A DNA stretch of 64,000 bases from an uncultured Mucilaginibacter sp. (lineage in GTDB: Bacteria; Bacteroidota; Bacteroidia; Sphingobacteriales; Sphingobacteriaceae). The stretch lies in assembly GCF_903893715.1 (NCBI RefSeq), contig NZ_CAITNG010000024.1:62001-126000 (forward strand), written 5' to 3'. Of the stretch, positions 36,819-46,498 are shown piece by piece; the first letter of the stretch is position 1, and each line of letters opens with the position of its first letter. A program made the position numbers and the translations under genes. The notes under the pieces are model-generated. The model ran no database searches, had not been told where the DNA came from, and was given only the letters and a program-made list of their open reading frames with translations.

Positions 36819-37694
36819 ATGGGACAAAAAGCAAATCCAATAGGTAACAGGTTAGGCATCATCAGAGGTTGGGATTCTAACTGGTTCGGTGGTAATCACT
36901 ATGCCGACAAATTAGTTGAAGACGAAAAAATCCGCAAATACCTTTCGGCACGTATCGCTAAAGGCGGCGTATCGAAAGTTGTGATCGAGCGTACTTTAAA
37001 ACGCATCACTGTAACTATCCACACTGCCCGTCCGGGTATTGTGATTGGTAAAGGTGGCGCCGAAGTTGATAAAATTAAAGAAGAGTTGAAAAAACTGACC
37101 AAAAAGGACGTTCAAATCAACATCTTCGAAATAAAACGCCCGGAGCTTGATGCACAATTAGTTGCAGAAGGTATAGCAAAACAACTGGAAGCACGTATAT
37201 CGTTCCGTCGTGCCATGAAAACTTCGATAGCTTCGACCATGAGAATGGGCGCCGAAGGTATCAAAATCATGACCTCGGGCCGTTTAGGTGGTGCTGAAAT
37301 GGCACGCTCTGAGCAATATAAAGAAGGTAGAATTCCATTGCACACTTTCCGTGCCGATATTGACTACGCTTTGGCCGAAGCTTTGACAACCTATGGTAAA
37401 ATAGGTATCAAGGTTTGGATATGCAAAGGTGAAGTTTACGGCAAACGCGATTTGTCGCCAAACATTGGCGGTACAAGCAGCGCAAGCGGCAAAGGCGGAC
37501 GTCCAGAAGGCGCGGCAGCATTTGGCGACCGTGGCGGTGATCGTCGTGGTGGACCAGGTGGTGATCGTCGTGGCGGACCAGGTGGCGACCGTCGTGGTGG
37601 TCCAGGTGCCGGTGGAAGCCGTCCGGGTGGACCGGGCCAAGGTGGTAACCGTGGAGGCCAGGGTGGTGGTAACCGTCCGGGTGGAAAGAGATAA
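36819..37694 (+). CDS. rpsC: 30S ribosomal protein S3, with a Gly/Arg-rich C-terminal tail
   Basis: 291 residues. The core ends near residue 212 ([18 protein letters not shown]): KH domain with [16 protein letters not shown] and C-terminal domain with [43 protein letters not shown]. Then come about 75 residues of tail containing GDRRGGPG three times in tandem, followed by [17 protein letters not shown]. The tail is RGG-like, positively charged and probably disordered; it is far longer than the E. coli tail. The tandem unit is also visible at DNA level (24 bases). Confidence 0.95.
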   Translation: MGQKANPIGNRLGIIRGWDSNWFGGNHYADKLVEDEKIRKYLSARIAKGGVSKVVIERTLKRITVTIHTARPGIVIGKGGAEVDKIKEELKKLTKKDVQINIFEIKRPELDAQLVAEGIAKQLEARISFRRAMKTSIASTMRMGAEGIKIMTSGRLGGAEMARSEQYKEGRIPLHTFRADIDYALAEALTTYGKIGIKVWICKGEVYGKRDLSPNIGGTSSASGKGGRPEGAAAFGDRGGDRRGGPGGDRRGGPGGDRRGGPGAGGSRPGGPGQGGNRGGQGGGNRPGGKR

Positions 37695-37746
37695 TTAGTA
37701 GAAATCAAGTCGAGACAGACATCGTTTATTATAAGAATTAAAGACA

Positions 37747-38169
37747 ATGCTACAGCCAAAAAGAACGAAGTTCAGGAAGATGCAAAAAGGCAGGATGAAA
37801 GGTTTAGCCACTCGTGGTGCTGAACTGTCATTCGGTTCTTTCGGAATAAAATCACTCGAAGCCGCCTGGATAACCAGTCGCCAGATCGAGGCTGCCCGTA
37901 TCGCTGTAACACGTTTTATGAAACGTGAAGGCCAGGTATGGATACGTATATTCCCTGACAAACCGGTAACCAAGAAACCGGCAGAGGTACGTATGGGTAA
38001 AGGTAAGGGTGCACCCGAATATTGGGTAGCGGTAGTACGTCCGGGAAGGATCATCTTCGAAGCCGAAGGCGTTCCGTTGGAAGTTGCTAAAGAGGCTTTG
38101 CGCCTTGCAGCAGGTAAATTACCGGTACAAACACGATTTATAACACGTAGAGATTACGTAGAAGCTTAA
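37747..38169 (+). CDS. rplP: 50S ribosomal protein L16
   Basis: 140 residues. [86 protein letters not shown] are conserved. It lies 52 bases after rpsC; this spacer carries no clear signal. Confidence 0.97.
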   Translation: MLQPKRTKFRKMQKGRMKGLATRGAELSFGSFGIKSLEAAWITSRQIEAARIAVTRFMKREGQVWIRIFPDKPVTKKPAEVRMGKGKGAPEYWVAVVRPGRIIFEAEGVPLEVAKEALRLAAGKLPVQTRFITRRDYVEA

Positions 38170-38250
38170 AGAAAACTGTAATACAGTGGGCTTTGCCTCT
38201 TATAAAGTAGATAACGCAAAGTTGCATATTAACGAATAATTAACAAGAAA

Positions 38251-38460
38251 ATGAAGAACTCAGAAATTTTAGAGCTATCAACCGAAGAACTTACCGCAAG
38301 GGTAAGCGAGGAGAAGGCCAATCTAAGCAAACTGAAATTTGCACACGCAGTTTCGGCGATAGAAAACCCTACCCGCATTACTAAAGTGAGGAAAGATGTT
38401 GCTCGTTTAAATACTGAATTGACAAAGCGCAAAGCGGCTTCTGCTTCTGAAAAGAATTAA
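38251..38460 (+). CDS. rpmC: 50S ribosomal protein L29
   Basis: 69 residues forming the expected two-helix hairpin (ILELSTEELTARVSEEKANLSKLKFAHAVSAIENPTRITKVRKDVARLNTELTKRK). It follows rplP after 81 bases that include the palindrome ACTGTA-A-TACAGT. Confidence 0.96.
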   Translation: MKNSEILELSTEELTARVSEEKANLSKLKFAHAVSAIENPTRITKVRKDVARLNTELTKRKAASASEKN

Positions 38461-38472
38461 TTTTTAGAGTCG

Positions 38473-38733
38473 ATGGAAATGGAAAGAAATTTAAGAAAAA
38501 CACGTACCGGCCTGGTAGTTAGCAACAAGATGGAAAAATCTATCGTTGTAGCTGTTGAGCGTAAGGTAAAGCACCCTATCTATGGTAAGTTTGTGAAAAA
38601 GACTACCAAATTTATGGCTCACGACGAAACAAATACCTGTGGTATTGGCGACACCGTATTGATTATGGAAACCCGCCCGTTGAGCAAGAGTAAGAATTGG
38701 AGATTAGTTACAATTTTAGAAAGGGCTAAATAA
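38473..38733 (+). CDS. rpsQ: 30S ribosomal protein S17
   Basis: 86 residues; a second ATG two codons later is an equally possible start. [71 protein letters not shown] are characteristic. One base separates its stop from the rplN start. Confidence 0.96.
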   Translation: MEMERNLRKTRTGLVVSNKMEKSIVVAVERKVKHPIYGKFVKKTTKFMAHDETNTCGIGDTVLIMETRPLSKSKNWRLVTILERAK

Positions 38734-38734
38734 G

Positions 38735-39103
38735 ATGGTACAACAGGAATCAAGACTAAATGTTGCCGACAACAGCGGAGCTAAAGAAGTTTTAGTGATC
38801 CGTGTGTTAGGCGGTACAGGCAAGAGATATGCCTCGATAGGCGATAAAATTGTTGTTACCGTAAAAAGTGCTTTGCCATCAGGCAACATTAAAAAAGGTA
38901 CAGTGAGTAAAGCCGTAGTGGTTAGGACAAAAAAAGAAATCCGGCGCAAGGATGGTTCTTATATCCGTTTTGACGACAACGCAGCCGTTTTGTTAAACAA
39001 CCAGGACGAGCCGAGAGGTACCCGTATTTTTGGGCCTGTTGCAAGGGAGTTGCGTGAAAAACAATTCATGAAAATTGTATCATTAGCACCGGAGGTATTG
39101 TAA
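38735..39103 (+). CDS. rplN: 50S ribosomal protein L14
   Basis: 122 residues, the invariant length. [86 protein letters not shown]. The codons for PEV contain GGAGGT, which lies eight bases before the rplX start. Confidence 0.98.
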   Translation: MVQQESRLNVADNSGAKEVLVIRVLGGTGKRYASIGDKIVVTVKSALPSGNIKKGTVSKAVVVRTKKEIRRKDGSYIRFDDNAAVLLNNQDEPRGTRIFGPVARELREKQFMKIVSLAPEVL

Positions 39104-39104
39104 C

Positions 39105-39446
39105 ATGGAAAGAAAGAAAAATACGCAAGTAAAATTGAAGATACGCAAAGGCGACCTGGTAAAGGTGATAGCCGGCGATTCAAAAGGCTCGCAAGGAAAA
39201 GTATTAGAAGTAATAACCGCTACCAGCCGTATTTTGGTTGAAGGCGCGAATATGGTATCGAAACATACCAAACCAAATGCTACCAGCCCGAATGGTGGTA
39301 TAATTAAGCAAGAAGCTGCGTTGCATATTTCGAACGTGATGTTGATCGACCCGAAATCGGGTAAACCAACACGTGTTGGAAGGACAAAGAACGAAGCAGG
39401 TAAATTAGTTAGGGTAGCAAAAATATCGGGGGAGGAAATTAAGTAA
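39105..39446 (+). CDS. rplX: 50S ribosomal protein L24
   Basis: 113 residues. The KOW motif ([24 protein letters not shown]) and [43 protein letters not shown] are present. It shares one base with rplE (TAATG). Both its own upstream region and its 3' end (GGGAGGA before rplE) carry SD-like sequence within coding regions. Confidence 0.97.
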   Translation: MERKKNTQVKLKIRKGDLVKVIAGDSKGSQGKVLEVITATSRILVEGANMVSKHTKPNATSPNGGIIKQEAALHISNVMLIDPKSGKPTRVGRTKNEAGKLVRVAKISGEEIK

Positions 39447-40009
39447 TGACTTACGTACCAAGATTAAAATCGAAATACAAGGACGAAATTCGCACCGCAC
39501 TGAAAGAGAAATTTCAGTATAAAAGCGTAATGCAGGTTCCGAAGCTTGAAAAAATTGCTATCAACCAGGGTGTTGGTGCTGCAACTACTGATAAAAAGTT
39601 AATTGAAGTAGCTATAAACGAGTTGACTACAATTACCGGTCAGCAAGCTGTATCATCAAAATCGAAAAAAGATATATCGAACTTTAAGTTGCGTAAAAAT
39701 ATGCCGGTTGGCGTACGTGTTACCTTGCGCGACAATACCATGTACGAATTTTTAGATCGTTTGATTGCCGTTGCTTTACCACGTATACGTGATTTCAAAG
39801 GCATTAACGATAAGGGTTTTGACGGCCGCGGTAACTATACTTTAGGTATTACCGAGCAAATTATTTTCCCTGAAATCAACATCGACAAAATTAACAAGAT
39901 CATGGGTATGGATATTACCTTTGTAACCTCGGCTGATAACGATGTTGAAGCGTTAGAATTGCTTAAGCAATTTGGTTTACCATTTAAAAATCAAAACAAC
40001 AACAACTAA
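39446..40009 (+). CDS. rplE: 50S ribosomal protein L5
   Basis: 187 residues. [77 protein letters not shown] and [23 protein letters not shown] are conserved. L5 binds 5S rRNA. Stop and rpsN start overlap (TAATG). Confidence 0.98.
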   Translation: MTYVPRLKSKYKDEIRTALKEKFQYKSVMQVPKLEKIAINQGVGAATTDKKLIEVAINELTTITGQQAVSSKSKKDISNFKLRKNMPVGVRVTLRDNTMYEFLDRLIAVALPRIRDFKGINDKGFDGRGNYTLGITEQIIFPEINIDKINKIMGMDITFVTSADNDVEALELLKQFGLPFKNQNNNN

Positions 40010-40278
40010 TGGCTAAAGAAGGTGTAAAAGCACGTGAAGTAAAACGTGCCAGGTTAGTAGCTAAATATGCTGATAAAAGGGCAGCCCTTAAAGCCGCCGG
40101 TGATTTTATAGGACTGGACAAATTGCCAAAAGCATCGAGCCCGGTAAAATTGCACAACCGTTGTAAATTAACAGGTCGCCCGCGTGGTTACATGCGCCAG
40201 TTTGGTATTTCGCGTGTTACATTCCGCGAAATGGCTTTGGCCGGTAAAATACCGGGAATAAAGAAAGCGAGCTGGTAA
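40009..40278 (+). CDS. rpsN: 30S ribosomal protein S14 (zinc-free type)
   Basis: 89 residues, the long form without the CXXC zinc motif. The core [47 protein letters not shown] is intact with a single Cys. It overlaps rplE by one base. A word-repeat hairpin follows before rpsH. Confidence 0.97.
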   Translation: MAKEGVKAREVKRARLVAKYADKRAALKAAGDFIGLDKLPKASSPVKLHNRCKLTGRPRGYMRQFGISRVTFREMALAGKIPGIKKASW

Positions 40279-40280
40279 TA

Positions 40281-40353
40281 AAGCTAGTGAGCTAAAAGCC
40301 TAAAGCTGAGAGAGACAAGATGCTTTTAGCTTTGTGCTTTCAGCTTTAAGCTC
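40281..40353 (+). repeat. Word-repeat hairpin in the rpsN-rpsH spacer (AGCTAAAAGC)
   Basis: The 5' arm (40289-40310) is GAGCTAAAAGCCTAAAGCTG with the word AAAGCT repeated. The 3' arm (40323-40353) carries the complement (CTTTTAGCTTTG, GCTTTCAGCTTTAAGCTC). Pairing is imperfect but extended. It occupies half of the 134-base spacer between two genes of one operon. Confidence 0.7.
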
Positions 40354-40412
40354 AAAAATTGAATAATTAACCGATGGAAGGTCTACGGAAACCACCATCA
40401 TAAACAATAGTA

Positions 40413-40811
40413 ATGAATACAGATCCAATTGCAGATTATCTTACACGAGTAAGGAATGCTATTAAAGCCAACCACAGGGTTGTTGAAATTCCTGCATCAA
40501 ACCTGAAAAAGGAAATCACGAAAGTGCTTTTCGAAAAAGGTTACATCGCGAATTTTAAATTTGAGGATAATGGTCCTCAGGGCATCATCAAAGTTGCTTT
40601 GAAATATCATCCGATAACAAAAATTCCGGCTATACGCAGCATAGCGCGTATCAGCAAACCAGGTTTGAGGAAATATGCAGGCACGGCTAATTTGCCGCGC
40701 GTATTAAATGGTTTAGGTATCGCCATATTGTCGACTTCGAAAGGTGTAATGACCGATAAAGAAGCCCGTCAACAAAACATTGGTGGCGAAGTTTTATGTT
40801 ACGTTTATTAA
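40413..40811 (+). CDS. rpsH: 30S ribosomal protein S8
   Basis: 132 residues. TDPIADYLTRVRNAIKANHRVVEIPASNLKKEITKVLFEKGYI and the C-terminal GLGIAILSTSKGVMTDKEARQQNIGGEVLCYVY are diagnostic. S8 is the spc-operon autoregulator in E. coli. It is preceded by the longest spacer in the spc part of the cluster. Confidence 0.98.
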   Translation: MNTDPIADYLTRVRNAIKANHRVVEIPASNLKKEITKVLFEKGYIANFKFEDNGPQGIIKVALKYHPITKIPAIRSIARISKPGLRKYAGTANLPRVLNGLGIAILSTSKGVMTDKEARQQNIGGEVLCYVY

Positions 40812-40832
40812 TCAGATAAGGAGAAACAAGAA

Positions 40833-41390
40833 ATGTCAAGAGTAGGAAAAGCACCCATTGCGATCCCCGCAGGCGTTACCGTTACCGTATCGGATGATAA
40901 TGTAGTAACCGTAAAAGGACCAAAAGGACAATTGACCCAGGCAGTTGATGGCGACATCACTATAGCCCAGGAAGACGGACACATTGTAGTACAACGCCCG
41001 TCGGAACAAAAACGCCATAAAGCATTGCACGGTTTATACCGCGCATTGATCAACAATATGGTTGTTGGTGTAACAACAGGTTACAAACTTGAACAAGAGT
41101 TGGTAGGTGTAGGTTACCGTGCAACCAATACAGGTAATACATTGGATTTAGTGTTGGGTTTCTCTCACCACTATGTGTTCCAGTTACCACAAGAAATTAA
41201 AGTTACAACCACTGCTGATAAGGGTAAAAACCCAACCATCATCCTCGAGTCGATAGACAAGCAATTGATAGGCCAGGTAGCTGCAAAAATACGCTCGCTA
41301 CGTGCACCGGAACCATATAAAGGTAAAGGTATCAAGTTTGTTGGCGAAGTGTTAAGGAGAAAAGCAGGTAAATCAGCATCTAAAAAATAA
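40833..41390 (+). CDS. rplF: 50S ribosomal protein L6
   Basis: 185 residues. [49 protein letters not shown] and [41 protein letters not shown] Shine-Dalgarno sequence (40817-40823) lies nine bases before the ATG, one of the few strong ones in the window. Confidence 0.98.
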   Translation: MSRVGKAPIAIPAGVTVTVSDDNVVTVKGPKGQLTQAVDGDITIAQEDGHIVVQRPSEQKRHKALHGLYRALINNMVVGVTTGYKLEQELVGVGYRATNTGNTLDLVLGFSHHYVFQLPQEIKVTTTADKGKNPTIILESIDKQLIGQVAAKIRSLRAPEPYKGKGIKFVGEVLRRKAGKSASKK

Positions 41391-41395
41391 TCGAC

Positions 41396-41746
41396 ATGGC
41401 AGCTAAATTATCAAGAAGGGACAGAATTAAGAAAGGGATCAGGAAACGTCTTTCGGGTTCTTCAGAGCGTCCGCGCCTGTCAGTATACAGGAGCAATAAA
41501 GGGATTTATGCCCAGGTTATAGATGATATTACCGGTAAAACATTAGTTTCGGCTTCATCTTTATCAAAAGAGTTTGCAACAGCAGGCAGCAAATCAGACC
41601 AATCGGTAGCGGTTGGTAAATTGGTTGCCGAAAAAGCAATTGCAGCCGGTATAAAACAAGTTGTTTTCGACAGGAATGGTTACTTGTATCATGGTCGCGT
41701 TAAATCGTTGGCTGAAGGTGCACGTGAAGGTGGTTTAATTTTTTAA
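41396..41746 (+). CDS. rplR: 50S ribosomal protein L18
   Basis: 116 residues. [48 protein letters not shown] and the C-terminal [25 protein letters not shown] are conserved. L18 binds 5S rRNA with L5. Five bases after rplF. Confidence 0.97.
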   Translation: MAAKLSRRDRIKKGIRKRLSGSSERPRLSVYRSNKGIYAQVIDDITGKTLVSASSLSKEFATAGSKSDQSVAVGKLVAEKAIAAGIKQVVFDRNGYLYHGRVKSLAEGAREGGLIF

Positions 41747-41758
41747 TACAACAGAGAG

Positions 41759-42277
41759 ATGTCAACTATTAACATAAAAAGAGTAAAATCGAGCGAAATC
41801 GAATTAAAAGACCGCTTGGTGAGCATCCAACGTGTAGCCAAAGTAACCAAAGGTGGCCGTACATTCAGCTTTTCGGCCATTGTGGTTGTAGGCGATGAAA
41901 ATGGTATTGTAGGTTACGGTTTGGGTAAAGCCAAAGAGGTTACCGAAGCAATTGCCAAAGGCATTGATGATGCTAAAAAGAACCTGGTAAAAGTTCCGAT
42001 TTTAAACGGAACTATACCTCACGAGCAAATAGGTAAATTTTCGGGTGGTTTTATCTTCTTAAAACCAGCAGCAAACGGTACCGGTGTTATAGCCGGTGGT
42101 GCGATGCGCGCCGTGTTGGAGAGTGCCGGTATACACAACGTATTGGCAAAATCGAAAGGTTCGTCAAACCCGCACAACGTGGTAAAAGCAACTGTATCAG
42201 CATTATCGCAAATGCGCGATGCTTACACTGTGGCCCAACAACGTGGAATTAGTTTAGGTAAAGTATTTAACGGATAA
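41759..42277 (+). CDS. rpsE: 30S ribosomal protein S5
   Basis: 172 residues. [102 protein letters not shown] are family landmarks. The loop VTKGGRTF, where spectinomycin resistance changes occur in other bacteria, looks normal. Confidence 0.98.
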   Translation: MSTINIKRVKSSEIELKDRLVSIQRVAKVTKGGRTFSFSAIVVVGDENGIVGYGLGKAKEVTEAIAKGIDDAKKNLVKVPILNGTIPHEQIGKFSGGFIFLKPAANGTGVIAGGAMRAVLESAGIHNVLAKSKGSSNPHNVVKATVSALSQMRDAYTVAQQRGISLGKVFNG

Positions 42278-42283
42278 TCAGTC

Positions 42284-42463
42284 ATGGCAAAAATCAAAAT
42301 AACTCAGATTAAAAGCGTGATCGATAGAAGTGAGCGCCAGAAAAAAACCATCGAAGCTTTAGGTTTAAAAAGAATAAACCACAGTGTAGAAGTTGAGGCT
42401 AATGCAGCTATCATCGGTATGGTAAGGAAAGTTAATCATTTGGTAGCAGTAGAAAGCATTTAA
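42284..42463 (+). CDS. rpmD: 50S ribosomal protein L30
   Basis: A 59-residue frame between rpsE and rplO: it begins [20 protein letters not shown], continues with [17 protein letters not shown] and ends [18 protein letters not shown]. This is the complete L30 fold, with the usual RSxIxRxxxQKxTxxALGLxR pattern and a conserved V(N)HLV near the end. Start six bases after the rpsE stop; rplO follows four bases later. Confidence 0.97.
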   Translation: MAKIKITQIKSVIDRSERQKKTIEALGLKRINHSVEVEANAAIIGMVRKVNHLVAVESI

Positions 42464-42467
42464 TATT

Positions 42468-42914
42468 ATGAACTTAAGTAATCTGAAACCTGCAGAAGGT
42501 TCTACTAAAAACAGAAAAAGAATTGGTCGTGGTACCGGTTCGGGCCGTGGCGGAACATCGACACGTGGTCATAAAGGTGCCGGTTCACGTTCGGGTACAT
42601 CAACCAAGGTTGGTTTTGAAGGTGGCCAAATGCCATTGCAACGTCGTGTACCTAAGGTTGGCTTTAAAAATCCTAACCGTGTAGAGTATGTAAGCGTTAA
42701 CTTGGATGCTTTACAAGGCCTTGCCGACCAATACAGTGTAACCGCGATCAACTTCGACATACTGAAAGAACACGGTTTAGTATCAAGGAACGACCTGGTA
42801 AAAGTATTGGGACGTGGCGAGTTAAAAGCAAAATTAGAAGTTACAGCACATGCATTTTCGGCCACTGCACAAAAAGCTATTGAAGCAGCCGGTGGTTCAA
42901 TCGTTAAGTTATAA
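42468..42914 (+). CDS. rplO: 50S ribosomal protein L15
   Basis: 148 residues. The glycine-rich N-terminal extension (KRIGRGTGSGRGGTSTRGHKGAGSRSG) threads into 23S rRNA; GFEGGQMPLQRRVPKVGFKN and the C-terminal FSATAQKAIEAAGGSIVKL are typical. It directly precedes secY, as in most bacteria. Confidence 0.98.
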   Translation: MNLSNLKPAEGSTKNRKRIGRGTGSGRGGTSTRGHKGAGSRSGTSTKVGFEGGQMPLQRRVPKVGFKNPNRVEYVSVNLDALQGLADQYSVTAINFDILKEHGLVSRNDLVKVLGRGELKAKLEVTAHAFSATAQKAIEAAGGSIVKL

Positions 42915-42920
42915 ATTTCA

Positions 42921-44261
42921 ATGAAGAAATTTTTCACAACTTTATCCAATATCTGGAAAATTGAGGATTTAAGGGTGCGTATCTCGAACACATTCTTATT
43001 TCTTTTAATTTACCGCATAGGTTCGTTCATCGTATTGCCGGGTATCAATCCGGCGACTCTTGACTCTCAAAGGGGTAAAGAAGGATTAATGGGTATGCTG
43101 AATATGTTCGCCGGTGGGTCATTCTCTCGGGGTTCTATTTTTGCGTTAGGTGTAATGCCTTATATTTCGGCGTCCATTGTGGTGCAGTTATTGGGTATAG
43201 CCGTGCCATACTTCACAAAATTGCAGAAAGAAGGGGAAAGCGGCCGTAACAAGCTTAACCAATGGACCCGTTATCTGACCATTGGTATTACCGCTTTACA
43301 GGCCGTAGGCTATGTAAGGTCGCAGGTAAGCTCGGCACCGCTTATCCCTGACCCATATTTTACCATCCTATCGGTATTTGTATTGACCGCAGGTACATTA
43401 TTTGTAATGTGGTTGGGTGAGAAGATAACGGATAAAGGTATTGGTAACGGTATATCACTCATCATTATGGTGGGTATTATAGCGCAGTTGCCAACTGCTG
43501 TTGGCCAGGAGTTTTTAACGCGTGTTAACGGAGCCGGTGGCTTGTTCATATTTGTTGTTGAGCTTGTAGCCTTAATAGCTGTGGTAATGTTTACCATATT
43601 AATTGTACAAGGTACACGCAAAATTGCTGTACAGTATGCTAAGCGTATTGTAGGTAATAAGCAATACGGTGGTGTGCGCCAGTATATCCCCTTAAAGGTG
43701 AATGCTGCCGGTGTTATGCCTATCATTTTTGCGCAGGCATTAATGTTTATTCCGGCTGCTATACCAAGCTTGTTCAAATCGGCAGGTTCTAACAGTGTTG
43801 TTATCGCTTTATCCGATGTTCAATCATGGCCGCACAATTTGTTGTTTGCATTGTTGATCATCGTTTTTACTTATTTCTACACGGCTATTACGGTAAATCC
43901 AAACCAAATGGCCGACGATATGAAAAAGAACGGTGGCTTTATACCGGGTGTTAAACCAGGCAAAGCTACGGCGGATTTTATAGACGATATCATTTCGAAA
44001 ATAACTTTACCGGGTTCTATATTCCTGGCCATAATCGCCATCATTCCGGCTATAGCAGTTATATTTTCGGTAAGCAGCCAGTTTGCGCGTTTCTTTGGTG
44101 GTACATCGCTGATTATTTTGGTGGGTGTAGTATTGGATACCTTGCAGCAGATAGAAAGCCACTTATTGATGCGCCACTATGATGGTTTGATGAAAACCGG
44201 CAGGATCAAGGGTAGGACAGCTATCCCGAGTGCGGCCGGTACAACGCCGTCGGCAATTTAA
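42921..44261 (+). CDS. secY: Preprotein translocase subunit SecY
   Basis: 446 residues with ten membrane helices. The N-terminal signature (RIGSFIVLPGINP), the plug region (GLMGMLNMFAGGSFSRGSIFALGVMPYISASIVVQLL) and the basic cytosolic loops including VKPGKATADFIDDIISKITLPGS are present. It forms the protein-conducting channel in the inner membrane. Six bases after rplO and five before map. Confidence 0.98.
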   Translation: MKKFFTTLSNIWKIEDLRVRISNTFLFLLIYRIGSFIVLPGINPATLDSQRGKEGLMGMLNMFAGGSFSRGSIFALGVMPYISASIVVQLLGIAVPYFTKLQKEGESGRNKLNQWTRYLTIGITALQAVGYVRSQVSSAPLIPDPYFTILSVFVLTAGTLFVMWLGEKITDKGIGNGISLIIMVGIIAQLPTAVGQEFLTRVNGAGGLFIFVVELVALIAVVMFTILIVQGTRKIAVQYAKRIVGNKQYGGVRQYIPLKVNAAGVMPIIFAQALMFIPAAIPSLFKSAGSNSVVIALSDVQSWPHNLLFALLIIVFTYFYTAITVNPNQMADDMKKNGGFIPGVKPGKATADFIDDIISKITLPGSIFLAIIAIIPAIAVIFSVSSQFARFFGGTSLIILVGVVLDTLQQIESHLLMRHYDGLMKTGRIKGRTAIPSAAGTTPSAI

Positions 44262-44266
44262 CCATA

Positions 44267-45052
44267 ATGTCAAAAATCAATTATAAGTCTGTCGAGGAGA
44301 TAGAACTAATAAGAGAAAGTTCGTTATTGGTATCAAAAACCCTTGCGGAGATAGCAAAAGTTATCAAACCGGGGATAAAAACAATTGAACTAAATAAACT
44401 TGCCGAGACTTTTATACGTGATCATAAAGGTGTACCGGCATTTTTAAATTATAACGGTTTTCCGTATTCGCTTTGCATTTCTTTAAACAACCAGGTGGTG
44501 CATGGTTTTCCAAGCAACTATGAGTTGGTGCCGGGCGACCTGGTATCGGTTGATTGCGGTGCAGTACTCCATAAATACTACGGCGATTCGGCATACACCT
44601 TTGCCATTGGCGAGGTGAGCGATCAGGTAAAGACGTTGATGCGGGTTACCAAAGAGTGCCTGGTGCTGGGTATTGAAAAAGCGGTAGTCGGTTTACGCAT
44701 AGGCGACATTGGTTACGCGGTACAGGAACATGCTGAAAAGCATGGTTTTGGTGTTGTGAAAGAACTGGTGGGGCATGGTGTAGGTGTACGTTTACACGAA
44801 AAGCCCGAAGTACCAAACTATGGCAAGCGGGGTTCGGGCATTAAACTGGAAGAGGGTATGGTGATTGCCATTGAGCCCATGATAAACGCCGGGCGAGCCG
44901 GTGTAAGGTTTTGGGACGACGGCTGGACGGTATCGACAATTGACGGAAAACCTTCAGCACATTATGAGCATACGGTAGCCATCAACAAGGGGAAAGCCGA
45001 TATACTTTCTACTTTTTCATATATCGAAGAAGTTTTGAAAGAAAAAGAATAA
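44267..45052 (+). CDS. map: Type I methionine aminopeptidase
   Basis: 261 residues. The metal ligands can be seen in VDCGAVLHKYYGDSAYTF (two Asp), LVGHGVGVRLHEKP (His), IAIEPM (Glu) and HYEHTVAIN (Glu). It removes initiator methionine from nascent proteins. Located between secY and infA, as in many bacteria. Confidence 0.97.
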   Translation: MSKINYKSVEEIELIRESSLLVSKTLAEIAKVIKPGIKTIELNKLAETFIRDHKGVPAFLNYNGFPYSLCISLNNQVVHGFPSNYELVPGDLVSVDCGAVLHKYYGDSAYTFAIGEVSDQVKTLMRVTKECLVLGIEKAVVGLRIGDIGYAVQEHAEKHGFGVVKELVGHGVGVRLHEKPEVPNYGKRGSGIKLEEGMVIAIEPMINAGRAGVRFWDDGWTVSTIDGKPSAHYEHTVAINKGKADILSTFSYIEEVLKEKE

Positions 45053-45070
45053 AATATAAAAAATAATGTT

Positions 45071-45078
45071 TAATTTTG
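45071..45078 (+). promoter_or_regulatory. Probable -7 box of infA-rpmJ
   Basis: TAATTTTG fits TANNTTTG and lies 44 bases before infA. No clear TTTG is found about 19 bases upstream, so the call rests on the -7 box and on the initial transcribed sequence, which is the same as at rpsF. Confidence 0.6.
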
Positions 45079-45097
45079 CGTCCCGCTTTTAAGGCGG
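45075..45097 (+). promoter_or_regulatory. infA leader element shared with rpsF
   Basis: TTTG followed by CGTCCCGCTTTTAAGGCGG, 23 bases identical to the rpsF leader on the other strand 30 kb away. It starts inside the -7 box and covers the probable transcription start, with a CCGC/GCGG stem. Confidence 0.7.
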
Positions 45098-45122
45098 ATA
45101 ATTGTATAGAAATCAGTAATAT

Positions 45123-45341
45123 ATGGCTAAACAAGCCTCAATTGAACAAGACGGTACAATAAAGGAAGCATTATCAAACGCGATGTTTCGGGTGGAGTTG
45201 GAAAACGGACACGAAATTATTGCGCATATTTCGGGTAAAATGCGGATGCATTATATCAAAATACTACCTGGCGACAGGGTGAAATTGGAGATGAGTCCTT
45301 ATGATTTATCAAAAGGCAGGATAACCTACAGATATAAATAA
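45123..45341 (+). CDS. infA: Translation initiation factor IF-1
   Basis: 72 residues, an OB-fold: [66 protein letters not shown]. Length and sequence are standard. It probably begins a transcript of its own within the ribosomal cluster. Confidence 0.98.
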   Translation: MAKQASIEQDGTIKEALSNAMFRVELENGHEIIAHISGKMRMHYIKILPGDRVKLEMSPYDLSKGRITYRYK

Positions 45342-45350
45342 ATAGAAAAG

Positions 45351-45467
45351 ATGAAAGTTAGAGCATCAATAAAAAAACGTAGTGCTGATTGCAAGATCAT
45401 CCGTCGTAAAGGGAAACTTTATGTAATTAACAAGAAGAACCCTAAGTACAAACAACGTCAGGGATAA
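45351..45467 (+). CDS. rpmJ: 50S ribosomal protein L36 (zinc-free form)
   Basis: A 38-residue frame: [20 protein letters not shown] then [18 protein letters not shown]. The pattern MKVR..K...C.IIRRKG..YVI....P..KQRQG identifies L36. Three of the four zinc ligands are lost: first Cys to Ser, third Cys to Asn, His to Tyr; only one Cys remains. It sits nine bases after infA. Confidence 0.97.
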   Translation: MKVRASIKKRSADCKIIRRKGKLYVINKKNPKYKQRQG

Positions 45468-45537
45468 AAAAGAAATTGTAAAGATCCGTACAACGGTGGC
45501 CCGCCGTTCGGTCTTACTTGAAAACAAATAAAAAAAT

Positions 45538-45915
45538 ATGGCAAGGATAGCAGGTATTGATTTACCAAGAAACAAACGAGGAGAAATAGGTTTAACCTAC
45601 ATTTACGGTATTGGCCGTACTACAGCTCAGCAAATATTAACTGAAGCTGGTATTGATTTGAATACCAAAGTTCAGGACTGGACAGATGAGCAGTTGACTG
45701 CTATCCGTACCATCATTAACGATCGTGTAAAAGTTGAAGGTGCATTACGCTCTGAGGTGCAACTCAACATTAAACGTTTGATGGATATAGGTTGCTACCG
45801 TGGTACACGTCATCGTAAAGGTTTACCGTTACGTGGCCAACGTACTAAAAACAACTCGCGTACCCGTAAAGGTAAACGTAAGACTGTTGCCAACAAGAAA
45901 AAGGTTACTAAGTAA
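45538..45915 (+). CDS. rpsM: 30S ribosomal protein S13
   Basis: 125 residues. [78 protein letters not shown] are diagnostic. The 70-base spacer before it carries AACGG-TGGCCCG-CCGTT, a small GC-rich hairpin that might be regulatory. Confidence 0.98.
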   Translation: MARIAGIDLPRNKRGEIGLTYIYGIGRTTAQQILTEAGIDLNTKVQDWTDEQLTAIRTIINDRVKVEGALRSEVQLNIKRLMDIGCYRGTRHRKGLPLRGQRTKNNSRTRKGKRKTVANKKKVTK

Positions 45916-45987
45916 TAATTGATAGGTGAGGGGTGGTTTCATCCCTTAGCTGGAACAGATAAGATAAAAAACAAGGTACTGAGTGCC

Positions 45988-46040
45988 GGGAGCGAGAAAG
46001 AATCTCATATCTCAAGTCTCATATCTAAAATCTAAAAAAC
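45988..46040 (+). repeat. Word repeat in the rpsM-rpsK spacer (TCTCATATCT)
   Basis: AATCTCATATCTCAAGTCTC, then ATATCTAAAATCTAAAA: four partial copies of TCTCATATCT. No full complementary arm is visible, only GAGAAAGA upstream, so it resembles one arm of the spacer hairpins seen elsewhere. It ends a few bases before rpsK. Confidence 0.55.
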
Positions 46041-46043
46041 AAA

Positions 46044-46433
46044 ATGGCTAAGACTAAAAAAGTTACCAAAAAACGCGTTGTAATTGTTGAGCCAATAGGC
46101 GAAGCACACATCAACGCAACTTTTAACAATATCATCATCACCTTGACCAACAAAAGCGGACAGGCTATTTCATGGTCGTCGGCAGGTAAAATGGGCTTTA
46201 AGGGTTCGAAGAAAAACACACCATATGCAGCAGGCCAGGCAGCTTCTGATTGCGGTAAAGTAGCTTATGATTTAGGCTTACGCAAAGTAGAAGTATTTGT
46301 TAAAGGTCCGGGCTCAGGCCGTGAGTCGGCTATCCGTACTTTGCAAACTGCAGGTATCGAGGTTACAACAATAAAGGACATTACTCCGCTGCCACACAAT
46401 GGCTGCCGTCCGTCAAAAAGGAGAAGAGTTTAA
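46044..46433 (+). CDS. rpsK: 30S ribosomal protein S11
   Basis: 129 residues. [49 protein letters not shown] and [44 protein letters not shown]. The Asn-Gly of PHNGCRP, often converted to isoaspartate, is present. Confidence 0.98.
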   Translation: MAKTKKVTKKRVVIVEPIGEAHINATFNNIIITLTNKSGQAISWSSAGKMGFKGSKKNTPYAAGQAASDCGKVAYDLGLRKVEVFVKGPGSGRESAIRTLQTAGIEVTTIKDITPLPHNGCRPSKRRRV

Positions 46434-46498
46434 TTTATTAATTTTTAAAGCTAAGATTCATCGGCTGCGGGCCGAATGATACTTTAAAACAAACAAAA

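Noticed and set aside
37540..37640. Tandem 24-base repeats considered as a CRISPR or minisatellite
   Set aside because: They are in frame within rpsC and encode the GDRRGGPG tail; no spacers are present.
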